A stretch of 64,000 bases of DNA from UMGS1519 sp050951005 (GTDB taxonomy: Bacteria; Actinomycetota; Coriobacteriia; Coriobacteriales; Eggerthellaceae): assembly GCA_050951005.1 (NCBI GenBank), contig JBMNIP010000002.1, positions 558,001 to 622,000 on the forward strand, read 5' to 3'. Position 1 is the stretch's first letter, and each line of letters opens with the position of its first letter. Of this stretch, positions 54,214 through 64,000 are shown one piece after another. Below the pieces are notes generated by a model, which was not told the origin of the DNA, made no database searches, and saw only the letters and a list, made by a program, of their open reading frames with translations. The translations under genes were made by a program, and so were the position numbers.

Positions 54214-55077
54214 TTACTGTAAATGGATTTCACCTGAATTAACAGGTACCAACAGCCCATCGGCACTGCGCAGCAGCAACTGGCCGAAAGCGTCCACATC
54301 CTGGACAACGCCCGACGCGCGCACCGTCCCGTCGATGGTAACCGCCCTTACCGATTCGCCGATCAACGCCGCATGGGCAAGGTAATCCTGCCGAAGGGCG
54401 GCAAAGCCCTCTTCCCGCCAACGCGTATCAACCTGTGCGATAGCGGTCAACGCGGAAAGCAGCACGCGCTCCATCGCATCCACCTGCGCGGAATCCAGAA
54501 GGCCCTGATGCACGATGGGATCTGGATCGAGCGCCTGCCCGTCAAGTGAAGTGATTTCCGCCGTATTCCAGCAGTCGGCAAGATATGCCGGCCGGTTCTT
54601 TCCGCCCACTTGCGGAACGTTCTCAGGACGGAAGAGGTTGATGCCGATGCCGATGCAGAATGCGCCCTTCACATACTCGCACGACATGCCGCAAAGCTTC
54701 CCTTTCCCGCACACCACATCGTTCGGCCACTTGATGAGCACATCATCGGGACAGGCCGCCAAACCCGCAAGCGCTTGACGCACAGCAAACGAAAGCGCCG
54801 GGCCGATGCTCGGCATCCGGGAAGCGGAAACATCGGGCCGCAGCAGAATCGAGAAGTACAGTCCGCCGAACGGGCTGACCCAGGAGCGTCCCTGCCGGCC
54901 GTATCCCGCACGCTGCTCCAGCGCGGCAGCTACGTAACCTTCGGGCACATCCTGCTCGATTGCCTGCTTCACCAGCAGATTCGTTGATGCTACCGACTCG
55001 AAGCAATGCACCTCCCACGGCAGGCGTCTCTGTTCCATTTTCGCGGAAAGTGCCGCCTGATCCAGCTTGGCAACCAT
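54214..55077 (-). CDS. birA: Biotin--[acetyl-CoA-carboxylase] ligase
   Basis: A 287-residue ligase. The biotinyl-AMP loop is GYGRQGRSW, followed by KWPNDVVCGKGKLCGM with the catalytic lysine; GIGINL closes the site. The N-terminal DNA-binding domain of bifunctional BirA is absent, so this is a class I enzyme without repressor function. The ATG shares one base with the folP-folK stop (TAATG). Confidence 0.95.
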   Translation of the reverse strand: MVAKLDQAALSAKMEQRRLPWEVHCFESVASTNLLVKQAIEQDVPEGYVAAALEQRAGYGRQGRSWVSPFGGLYFSILLRPDVSASRMPSIGPALSFAVRQALAGLAACPDDVLIKWPNDVVCGKGKLCGMSCEYVKGAFCIGIGINLFRPENVPQVGGKNRPAYLADCWNTAEITSLDGQALDPDPIVHQGLLDSAQVDAMERVLLSALTAIAQVDTRWREEGFAALRQDYLAHAALIGESVRAVTIDGTVRASGVVQDVDAFGQLLLRSADGLLVPVNSGEIHLQ

Positions 55078-56384
55078 TAGATGCGCGTTGCCTTCCCAAC
55101 CGTTACCCGATCGGGGGTAACCGGGGTGCCGTCGGCAAGAACATGGTTCGGCAGCAGGTCGAGCAGCGGTTTTACCACGAAATCTCGTTCGAGGATGCGG
55201 GGATGCGGAAGTTTCAGGATGTCCAAGTCCGACACATAACCTTGGTAGTCAAGGATATCGATATCGCAGGTCCGAGGCCCATTGGGAATCTCACGGGTCC
55301 GTCCGAGGCTATCCTCGATGGCATTCAGGCACTTCAGCAGCTGTTGCGGCGGCAGGCCCGTACGTATGAGCACGACGGTGTTCACGAAAGGATCTTGGTC
55401 TTCGTAGTACGCCGGCTCGCTTTCGTAATAGGGCGCAATATCGATGAGAAGGGTATCCGGCATCTGGCAGATGTCGCCGATGGCCTTGTTGATCTGGGCG
55501 ATCTTCGCTTCGCGTTCCTCGCCCGGCTCCGCCACGAGCGGCACATTCGCCCCCATGCCGAGAAGCGCATAGGGGCGCAGGTCCTTCAGCGCCTCCAACG
55601 TCGCAGGAACGTTATGCGTGCGGATGATGCTTGCCCCCAGCTCGCAGGCCAGCAGGGCTTCGGCCGCCGAAGCCTTGTCACGGTCGATCGGCTCGGAAAT
55701 CTCGTAGAGGGCGCCGATATAGCTCTTGCGCGAAACCGCCGCCATCACCGGGTAACCGACGTGCACCAGCTCGTGCAGGTTGCGCATCAGCTCTACCGTC
55801 TGGGAAACGGTCTTTGCGAATCCGGGACCGGGATCGAGGCAGATGCGCTCGTGGGCGATACCGGCTGCCTCCAGTTGCTGCGCACGCTCTGCAAGCGTAT
55901 CGCGTACTTCGGCTACCACGTCCTCGTATTGCGCCATAGTCTGCATATCGGACGGATCGCCCTTCATATGCATGACCACCAGGCCGCAATCGTTTTCGAC
56001 GGCTACCTGCACCATGGCCGGATCGCGGAAGCCGGTGACGTCGTTGATGATCGCGGCGCCGGCATCAAGGCAGGCACGGGCAACCTCGGCATGGCGCGTA
56101 TCGATGCTGACGCACATGCCCTCCTGCACCAGGCGGGTCACGACCGGCAGCACACGCGCCTTCTCGTCTTCGATTGAAACGGGGTCGGCGCCCGGTCGGG
56201 TGGATTCGCCGCCCACGTCGATGATAAGCGCCCCCTGATCGACCATCTCCTTGGCATGGGACACGGCAGCATCGGGGTCGCTCCACTTCCCTCCATCGGA
56301 AAAGGAATCGGGCGTAACGTTCAGGATGCCCATGATGATAGGCAAACGGGAATCATATGAGAAGCGTCCGCAGCGCCAAATCAT
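55077..56384 (-). CDS. folP-folK: Dihydropteroate synthase-HPPK fusion
   Basis: A 435-residue protein. Residues 1-265 are dihydropteroate synthase (MGILNVTPDSFSDGG; VGGESTRPGADPVS; DPGPGFAKT; SRKSYIG; HNVPAT). Residues 275-435 are 6-hydroxymethyl-dihydropterin pyrophosphokinase (LLGMGANVPL; YYESEPAYYEDQDPFVN; IPNGPRTCDIDIL; LPHPRILERDFV). It catalyses two consecutive steps of folate synthesis, with the later step's domain first. MIW at 56384 has AGAAGG upstream; the frame extends further but into ftsH. Confidence 0.95.
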   Translation of the reverse strand: MIWRCGRFSYDSRLPIIMGILNVTPDSFSDGGKWSDPDAAVSHAKEMVDQGALIIDVGGESTRPGADPVSIEDEKARVLPVVTRLVQEGMCVSIDTRHAEVARACLDAGAAIINDVTGFRDPAMVQVAVENDCGLVVMHMKGDPSDMQTMAQYEDVVAEVRDTLAERAQQLEAAGIAHERICLDPGPGFAKTVSQTVELMRNLHELVHVGYPVMAAVSRKSYIGALYEISEPIDRDKASAAEALLACELGASIIRTHNVPATLEALKDLRPYALLGMGANVPLVAEPGEEREAKIAQINKAIGDICQMPDTLLIDIAPYYESEPAYYEDQDPFVNTVVLIRTGLPPQQLLKCLNAIEDSLGRTREIPNGPRTCDIDILDYQGYVSDLDILKLPHPRILERDFVVKPLLDLLPNHVLADGTPVTPDRVTVGKATRI

Positions 56385-56427
56385 GCTTTGACCTTCTTTC
56401 AGAATGATTGCGCCGATCGGCGCCTGA

Positions 56428-58701
<2,274 letters not shown>

Positions 58702-58754
58702 GTAGGCTTTTCTCCGTCTTTAGTGTCGTGCGCCCGTCGGTGTCAGCAACTCGC

Positions 58755-59324
58755 TTAGTCGATTCCGTGGCTGTTCCCCAAATCGTACACCTCATGTTTC
58801 AGGATGCCGATATAGGGAAGGTTGCGGTACCGCTCTGCGTAGTCGAGCCCGTAGCCGACGATGAATTCGTCGGGCACCGTGAACCCCACGTATTTGCAAT
58901 CGATGTCAGGGGCGTCGTCGCGCTCCTTATACAGGAGTGCCGCAACCTCGATGTCCGCAGGATGGTGCGATGCCAAGCTCTTGATGGTGTATTTCAAGGT
59001 AAGACCGCTGTCAACGATGTCCTCGGCGATGATCACGTGCCGATCCTTGATATCGGTTGTGATGTCCTTCAGCACGCGGACGATGCCGCTGCTTACCGCC
59101 CCTGATCCATAGGAAGAGATAGCCATGTAGTCCATTTCGACCGGCAAATCGATAGCACGGACCAGATCAGCCATGAAGATTGCGGCACCGCGCAGAACCG
59201 AGACGACGACCACGTCTTCTCCAGCATAGTCCTTGGTAATCTGCTGTCCCATCTCGGTCACGCGTTCGCGCAACTGCTCTTCCGTGATACAGATCCGTTC
59301 GATATCGGGATGCAATGAATGCAT
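58755..59324 (-). CDS. hpt: Hypoxanthine phosphoribosyltransferase
   Basis: A 189-residue PRTase. The PRPP-binding motif HVIIAEDIVDSGLTL and the VSVLRGAAIFMADLVRAI loop are typical; YVGFTVPDEFIVGYGLDYAERYRNLPYIG is the family C-terminal signature. It salvages hypoxanthine or guanine. It precedes ftsH, a common order. Confidence 0.96.
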   Translation of the reverse strand: MHSLHPDIERICITEEQLRERVTEMGQQITKDYAGEDVVVVSVLRGAAIFMADLVRAIDLPVEMDYMAISSYGSGAVSSGIVRVLKDITTDIKDRHVIIAEDIVDSGLTLKYTIKSLASHHPADIEVAALLYKERDDAPDIDCKYVGFTVPDEFIVGYGLDYAERYRNLPYIGILKHEVYDLGNSHGID

Positions 59325-59653
59325 CAGCGGCCTCTTTTCACCTTCTGCAATATTCGTTCATGGACGAGGCGGCACGCCGGTTGGCAAGGCCCCCTGCAAA
59401 TCCACAGCTCTACAGTGTATCAAAGGCGCGCGATATCCCGAATATGCAATACCAGAACGCAAGGTGTCCCCACATAATCATTGAAATACCGCCATTGGCA
59501 CTCCCCCATTTCAATCGACATCGTACCCCAAGGAATGGAGGCCCCCGCGACGAAGATGCTCCCCTTCCGCAGAATCGGATCTGAATGCGGGAAAGGCCTC
59601 GCGGTCGTGTACGATGGGCTCAAGAGCAATCACTTCGATGAAAGGATCGAACG
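59325..59653. other. Intergenic region between hpt and the peroxidase gene
   Basis: A 329-bp divergent gap without a convincing gene. It should hold the hpt promoter (a minus-strand TACACT lies near 59415) and a plus-strand promoter (TACGAT near 59609), neither with a good -35 box. No repeats or RNA patterns stand out. Confidence 0.5.
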
Positions 59654-60196
59654 ATGAGCTACTACGACTTCACCGTGACCCGCCCCGACGGGTCCACCCA
59701 AGCACTTACCGATTACCAGGGAAAGGTGCTCCTGATCGTCAACACCGCCACCGGCTGCGGGTTCACTCCCCAATACGAGGATCTGGAGCGCATCTATGCC
59801 GCCTACCGGGATCGGGGATTCGAGATCCTCGACTTCCCCTGCAACCAGTTCGCCAACCAGGCACCTGGAACCGATGAGGAAATCCACCAGTTCTGCACGC
59901 TGAAATTCGGCACAGAGTTTCCCCAGTTCAAGAAAATCGACGTCAACGGAGAGACCGCCGATCCGCTGTTCGTGGCGCTGGCAACCGAAAAGCCCTTCCA
60001 GGGTTTCGGTTCCGGCCTGAAAGCGAAGGGCTTGAAAAAATTCTCCGATCAGAACAACAAGAAGTTCGGCGATAAGGCCTATATCGGATGGAATTTCACG
60101 AAGTTCTTGATTGACCGCAAGGGCAATCTGGTTGCCCGTTTCGAACCGACCGACGATATGGCCGATGTCGAGAAGGCGATCGAAGCACAGCTGTAA
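59654..60196 (+). CDS. Glutathione peroxidase family thiol peroxidase
   Basis: A 180-residue Gpx-fold protein. Peroxidatic Cys35 (NTATGCGFTPQY), Gln65 (FPCNQF) and Trp146 (GWNFTKFLID) form the catalytic triad; Cys81 (HQFCTLKFG) is the resolving cysteine, as in thioredoxin-dependent Gpx. The Cys35 codon is TGC, not selenocysteine TGA. It reduces peroxides. It lies 28 bp before the oxidoreductase gene. Confidence 0.95.
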   Translation: MSYYDFTVTRPDGSTQALTDYQGKVLLIVNTATGCGFTPQYEDLERIYAAYRDRGFEILDFPCNQFANQAPGTDEEIHQFCTLKFGTEFPQFKKIDVNGETADPLFVALATEKPFQGFGSGLKAKGLKKFSDQNNKKFGDKAYIGWNFTKFLIDRKGNLVARFEPTDDMADVEKAIEAQL

Positions 60197-60224
60197 ACGG
60201 GGTTCTGCGGTAAGGGGCAATACC

Positions 60225-61310
60225 ATGGGGCACACAGACACCATTCGCTGGGGCATCATAGGATGCGGAAACGTCGTCGAGACGAAGAACGGCCCGGCTA
60301 CCTGGCTGGCCGACCATTCGGAACTGGTGGGTATATATAACCGCACCCGCAAGAAAGCCGAGGAATGGACGACGCGCCATGGTCACGGCCGCGTGTTCGA
60401 TACAATGGAGGAGCTGCTTGCCGACCCCTCCATCGATATCGTCTACGTTGCCACTCCGCCGAACTGCCACCTGCAGCAGGCGTGCGCCGTGGCTGCTGCG
60501 GGAAAGCATTGCTACCTGGAAAAGCCCGTCGCCCTTTCGTGGGACGAGGCCCGGCAGATCCGCGCGGCCTTCGCACGCAGCGGCACACGCTGCTTCGTTG
60601 CCCATTACCGCCGCGGCATGCCGCGCTACCGGAAGGCGAAGGAGTTGATCGATGGCGGGGTGTTGGGCAAGGTGCGCGGCGTCCAGATTGTCCGCACGCA
60701 GCGCCAGACCATCGAGGAAACGCTGCCTTACGCGCAGAAACCATGGCGCGTGAAGCCCGAGATCTCCGGTGGCTGCCATTTTTATGAAGGCGATGCCCAC
60801 ATGCTGGATTTGGTGGATTTCCTGGTGGGGCCTCTCTCGGACTTCCAGTTGGAGGTCACGAACGAAACCGGCTGCTATGAACGAGAAGATGCTGTGACAT
60901 TGTCAGGAATCACCGAAAGCCGCGTCCTGGTATCGGGCCTGTGGTGCTATGCGACCTACCGCGCCATCGACCGCTTCCTTATCTTCGGCGATGCCGGCAG
61001 CATGGAGTTCCCCTATTACGACAATGCGGCACCCCTGCACATCGAGACCCTGGCCGACCGAGACGCCATCGCACACGAAGGCGTGATGGGAAGCGTGCGC
61101 AAGGAAGCGGAGCTGACCTCATACGACGTCACCCCGCCGCTTGACGAGTACCCGGGCCTGGGGCAAATCCAGGACATCGTCGACGAGCTGCGCAGCGTTC
61201 CGGGCGCAAAATGCCGCAGCACGCTAGACAGCGCCATGCGCACCCTTCGAATCACCTGGACGGCAGAAGAACAGATGCTTGCTCTGATTGCGGAACGAAA
61301 GAAGAGATAG
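60225..61310 (+). CDS. Gfo/Idh/MocA family oxidoreductase
   Basis: A 361-residue NAD(P)-dependent oxidoreductase. The nucleotide motif IIGCGNVVETK is at the N-terminus, followed by YVATPPNCH and CYLEKPVAL with the catalytic Lys of the EKP motif, and GGCHFYEGDAHMLDL. Family members act on sugars, inositols or their derivatives; the substrate here is unknown. I chose ATG 60225 because TAAGGGG lies upstream and earlier starts would overlap the Gpx gene. Confidence 0.9.
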   Translation: MGHTDTIRWGIIGCGNVVETKNGPATWLADHSELVGIYNRTRKKAEEWTTRHGHGRVFDTMEELLADPSIDIVYVATPPNCHLQQACAVAAAGKHCYLEKPVALSWDEARQIRAAFARSGTRCFVAHYRRGMPRYRKAKELIDGGVLGKVRGVQIVRTQRQTIEETLPYAQKPWRVKPEISGGCHFYEGDAHMLDLVDFLVGPLSDFQLEVTNETGCYEREDAVTLSGITESRVLVSGLWCYATYRAIDRFLIFGDAGSMEFPYYDNAAPLHIETLADRDAIAHEGVMGSVRKEAELTSYDVTPPLDEYPGLGQIQDIVDELRSVPGAKCRSTLDSAMRTLRITWTAEEQMLALIAERKKR

Positions 61311-61375
61311 GCGCGCCTGCGGCGGGTAGCCGCCTGAGCCTGCAGTGTCGTCTTCACTGCTCTTCCGAATGATAA

Positions 61376-61410
61376 AGAAAAGCCGGGCAACATATTGGCG
61401 TTGCCCGGCT
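61376..61410 (-). terminator. Terminator shared by the oxidoreductase and Crp/Fnr genes
   Basis: AGCCGGGCAAC / GTTGCCCGGCT (11 bp, 8-nt loop) at 61381-61410. On the minus strand it runs into TTTTCTTT; on the plus strand the T-content is poor. Confidence 0.85.
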
Positions 61411-61444
61411 CCTATTGTCTCATCAGCCTGTAAGCAGCATGAAG

Positions 61445-62152
61445 CTACGCGTCCAAGCCCCCATCATTAGGGCGATGGTCGATCGTCGCAACGTAGGAGG
61501 CATGTTCCTTGAGCCTTTCGCGCGAAACGATATCAACATAGCCGCGACCCAGCTTCACCGCGCCGATGGTCTGAAGTTCGGCAAGAATACGGGATACCGT
61601 CTCGCGAGTAGTGCCCACAATCTGTGCCAACTGCTGATGGGTCAGGTAGATACGGTTAACCGAGCGGCTCTCGAGGTACAAGAAGCTGCATACCCTTACT
61701 TGAAGGCTCTCATGACGGGCTTCGATGCAATAGTCTGTGTACGTTGCATACTTGCCCCATGCATCCATCATGGCAAGGCCCAACAGCGGCGTTTGTATCA
61801 TCAGATCGCGCAGCGAATTCTTCCTTATCTGCACTAAAGTGCAATCGGTCTCAGCGACGAATTCAAGCGTCTGCTCGATTGCCGTCGAATCCCAGGTGTA
61901 GTACAGCGGGAAGACAGTTCCCGTCGCACGTCTGTTTAATACACGCTGATAGCCAAGCACATCGATGAAAATGCTTGCAACCATACCCGATTTGACGTAG
62001 TAGCAATATCGGCTTCGATCATCGGAGAACCCGAGAATCGTTTGTCCCGAAGCATATTCCCGTATCACGGCGGAGGGATCCGATAGGAAAAGCTCCTCAT
62101 ACTGCGTGAACTCGTCTTCCATGGTGAAATTAGGCACTATCATGGCTCTCAC
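61445..62152 (-). CDS. Crp/Fnr family transcriptional regulator
   Basis: A 235-residue regulator: a cyclic-nucleotide-binding-type beta barrel (about 30-145) and a winged helix-turn-helix (about 165-220; YLTHQQLAQIVGTTRETVSRILAEL). The N-terminal cysteine cluster of Fnr oxygen sensors is absent, and the RxS cAMP motif is not evident, so the ligand is unknown. The start is GTG 62152 or ATG 62143. It lies 58 bp after the MFS carrier and may control it. Confidence 0.9.
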   Translation of the reverse strand: MRAMIVPNFTMEDEFTQYEELFLSDPSAVIREYASGQTILGFSDDRSRYCYYVKSGMVASIFIDVLGYQRVLNRRATGTVFPLYYTWDSTAIEQTLEFVAETDCTLVQIRKNSLRDLMIQTPLLGLAMMDAWGKYATYTDYCIEARHESLQVRVCSFLYLESRSVNRIYLTHQQLAQIVGTTRETVSRILAELQTIGAVKLGRGYVDIVSRERLKEHASYVATIDHRPNDGGLDA

Positions 62153-62209
62153 GCACCTCTTTCCGATAATTTAGCAGCCTCTGGGAATTTACCGCAGAAC
62201 TCCTTGGCA

Positions 62210-63664
62210 CTATACCGTTTGTCCTGCCCGTACAGGTTCCTCCATCTGGCCGATTTCAGTCGAAGCGCCAGAATCGGCCTGCAGGCGCTCGCGCTCTTCC
62301 TGCAACAGCTGTTCATCAGAAACATACCAGGTCAAAGAGCGCTTCTTCAACCCTGTTTTGATGGTGTAGATCAGCAGCAGGTCACCGATGGTAAGAACGA
62401 GGATACCTACAATGAAGTACATCTGCCAACCGGCTGACTGTTCGACCAGTGCCCATGCCGTTGCGGCGAATGCGCCGACGAGATTATAGGCAACCAGTTG
62501 AATGGAGTAGATCTTCTCGTAGTCCTTGCTTCCGAATACCTCGCGGATCATGAAGGGGATCAGCGCGTTCGTGCAAGCATATTGCAAACCGTAAAGCACG
62601 CCGCCAATGAACATGAGTATGATGCCGTTCTCTCCCAGAGCAAGAGGACCGATCCACATGAGTAGGATACCAACGATTCCGCCTGTCAGACCCACGAACG
62701 GCGCAGCGATCAACTTCTTGGATTCAATCCAGCCGATGAGAACCTTGCCGAGCATCTGTCCGCCCGACGCACAGGATTCCAACGTACCGGAAAGCATGAG
62801 CAGTGCGACGATGGCCGCTCCTCCCCAACCGTCATGACCCAACCATTGCACATAGGTGGAAAACATAAATGTGAAAATCGCCGCAGCATTCATAAGTGCA
62901 CAGCCGATGAGCATGGTCCAGAAGAACGGAAAACGACGGGCCTCTTTGGCGGTATAGCCACGAGCCTCAACCGGTTCATTCTTATCTTCGCCCGATTCGA
63001 CACTTTCGGAAATCGGTGTACCGTTTTCGTCGAGCAGAACGCCGTACGCATGCGTTCCGCATTCCTCCGGCGTCCGACGGACGAACAGAATAATTCCGGG
63101 AAGCGAACCGACGACCAGCAACACTGTATAGATCATGTACAGGGTCTGCCATCCGGAAAGATCCGGTCCAAGAACCATCTGGCCAACTAAATTCCAGATA
63201 ATGCCGCCCAGGCCCGTCATGGCGAAGCATAATCCGTTTACAAAGCCGTAATTGGTGTGGAACCAACGGCTGAGAACGCCAGCGGTCATCGTGAATTCGA
63301 TGCAAACCAAACCACATCCGATGATGAAGCCGGCAACCCAGTAGCACCAGATGGCCGGATAGAACGCAAAGCCGGCATAAGGGACGATCACCATTAGGGA
63401 CGCAACCGAACAAACCACCTTTGGATTGTAATGCGAGAAGAAATAGCCCGCGGGAATCGGACCGATCATGCTCCCGATATAGATGAACGTCATATACAAA
63501 GACACGTCAGAAACCTGAACATTGAAGTGCTCTGCAACAGGGCGATAGCACAGGCCCGCTGCCGCAAAGATAATAGAGACGACGATGCCGAGCACTAGCA
63601 TCATCGTGATGACGACACCGTAATGGTGCCATGTCATCTTCTGTCGTCGCTCAGCAATTTCCAT
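62210..63664 (-). CDS. MFS transporter, OFA (oxalate/formate antiporter-like) family
   Basis: A 484-residue protein starting MEIAERRQKMTWHHYGVV, with 12 hydrophobic segments split by a charged central loop (about 200-245; EECGTHAYGVLLDENG). The first half carries the GPIPAGYFFSHYNPK loop. Such carriers move small carboxylates; the substrate is not known. GGAG lies before ATG 63664. It is followed by the Crp/Fnr gene. Confidence 0.88.
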   Translation of the reverse strand: MEIAERRQKMTWHHYGVVITMMLVLGIVVSIIFAAAGLCYRPVAEHFNVQVSDVSLYMTFIYIGSMIGPIPAGYFFSHYNPKVVCSVASLMVIVPYAGFAFYPAIWCYWVAGFIIGCGLVCIEFTMTAGVLSRWFHTNYGFVNGLCFAMTGLGGIIWNLVGQMVLGPDLSGWQTLYMIYTVLLVVGSLPGIILFVRRTPEECGTHAYGVLLDENGTPISESVESGEDKNEPVEARGYTAKEARRFPFFWTMLIGCALMNAAAIFTFMFSTYVQWLGHDGWGGAAIVALLMLSGTLESCASGGQMLGKVLIGWIESKKLIAAPFVGLTGGIVGILLMWIGPLALGENGIILMFIGGVLYGLQYACTNALIPFMIREVFGSKDYEKIYSIQLVAYNLVGAFAATAWALVEQSAGWQMYFIVGILVLTIGDLLLIYTIKTGLKKRSLTWYVSDEQLLQEERERLQADSGASTEIGQMEEPVRAGQTV

Positions 63665-63817
63665 ATCAATACTCCTTTCTCGATGCCGCTTGTCTCCCGT
63701 AAGAACAAAGCTTTTGCAGTCAAATAATCGACAGGGCATCGATGCGCCAAATGGGGGTAGAGCCGATGAACCATTCACCAAGCTCCACCCCGATAAGGCT
63801 TGTTTGACGGAAACCCC

Positions 63818-64000
63818 TTATTTGTCAGAGGCCGCCGGAAGCTCCACCTCGTGGATGTTCTTCGCCTTGAGCTTCTTCTCGAGGTGCTTCATGAGGAAGA
63901 CCAGCAGGAAGCCGGCAGCCGACAGGAAGCCGGCGACCATGAAGGAGGCGAAGTAGGTGCCCGTCAGCTGCATGCACAGGGCGGCGCACCAGGAGCCGGT
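63818..64000 (-). CDS. C-terminal end of a second MFS-type transporter (truncated by window)
   Basis: The last 60 residues and TAA stop of a protein entering from the right edge. They contain a hydrophobic helix pair (YFASFMVAGFLSAAGFLLVF) and a basic-acidic tail (LMKHLEKKLKAKNIHEVEL). The pattern suits the last helices of an MFS carrier, possibly like its neighbour, but the family is tentative. Confidence 0.7.
   Translation of the reverse strand, partial: TGSWCAALCMQLTGTYFASFMVAGFLSAAGFLLVFLMKHLEKKLKAKNIHEVELPAASDK

Noticed and set aside
59654..60196. Selenocysteine at the active site of the glutathione peroxidase
   Set aside because: The peroxidatic residue is encoded by TGC, so it is an ordinary cysteine enzyme.

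Overview
The window is a stretch of chromosome from a high-GC (roughly 58-60%), anaerobic or microaerophilic actinobacterium. The gene content fits the class Coriobacteriia, probably Eggerthellales (Slackia/Eggerthella/Denitrobacterium-like). This assignment is inference; running the 16S gene near 47551-49062 against a database would settle it. Supporting signs are a hybrid-cluster protein, an NfnAB-type ferredoxin:NADP oxidoreductase, a formate/one-carbon cluster, OFA-type MFS carriers, tandem CaiB/BaiF CoA-transferases and a BspA-like repeat protein.

Layout, left to right. 1-3.5 kb: the 3' part of hcp (plus strand), a DUF488 gene with a palindromic operator candidate, and a secreted leucine-rich-repeat protein. 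3.5-9.3 kb (minus): the replication/repair run dnaX-ybaB-recR-dgt, then a DedA membrane protein and the SRP RNA. 9.4-17.6 kb (minus): folC, the nfnA-nfnB pair, serA, a family 4 uracil-DNA glycosylase, alr and an orphan ecfT. 17.7-21.3 kb (minus): the translation operon infA-rpmJ-rpsM-rpsK-rpsD-rpoA-rplQ. 21.4-21.7 kb (plus): tRNA-Lys and tRNA-Gln with a clear promoter and terminator. 21.7-23.9 kb (minus): groES-groEL under a CIRCE element.

24.0-29.3 kb (minus) is an apparent operon with an anaerobic-respiration theme: menG, an amidohydrolase, a small membrane protein, tatB, tatC, hypA and hypB. 29.6-32.6 kb holds tsaE followed by a single 819-residue protein fusing TsaB, RimI and TsaD, the most unusual gene in the window. 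32.7-36.9 kb is a formate/folate cluster (fhs, fchA, folD and an FNT channel). 37-39.7 kb has coaX and a divergent two-component system.

39.9-43.7 kb carries two CoA-transferases and a zinc alcohol dehydrogenase. A complete rRNA operon (16S-23S-5S, minus strand, 44.0-49.1 kb) with a consensus promoter comes next, then a MaoC-type hydratase and bioY. 51-59.3 kb (minus): hpt, ftsH, a DHPS-HPPK fusion, birA, a MATE exporter and a membrane-anchored polymer-forming protein. 59.6-64 kb: a glutathione-peroxidase-like gene and a Gfo/Idh/MocA oxidoreductase (plus), then a Crp/Fnr regulator, an MFS carrier and the 3' end of a second MFS gene (minus).

The genes link several shared processes. Folate and one-carbon metabolism is covered by folC, folP-folK, fhs, fchA and folD. 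Biotin handling has bioY, ecfT and birA but no visible ATPase. Quinone, Tat and [NiFe]-hydrogenase maturation functions sit in one transcription unit. No CRISPR array, integrase, transposase or prophage gene was seen.
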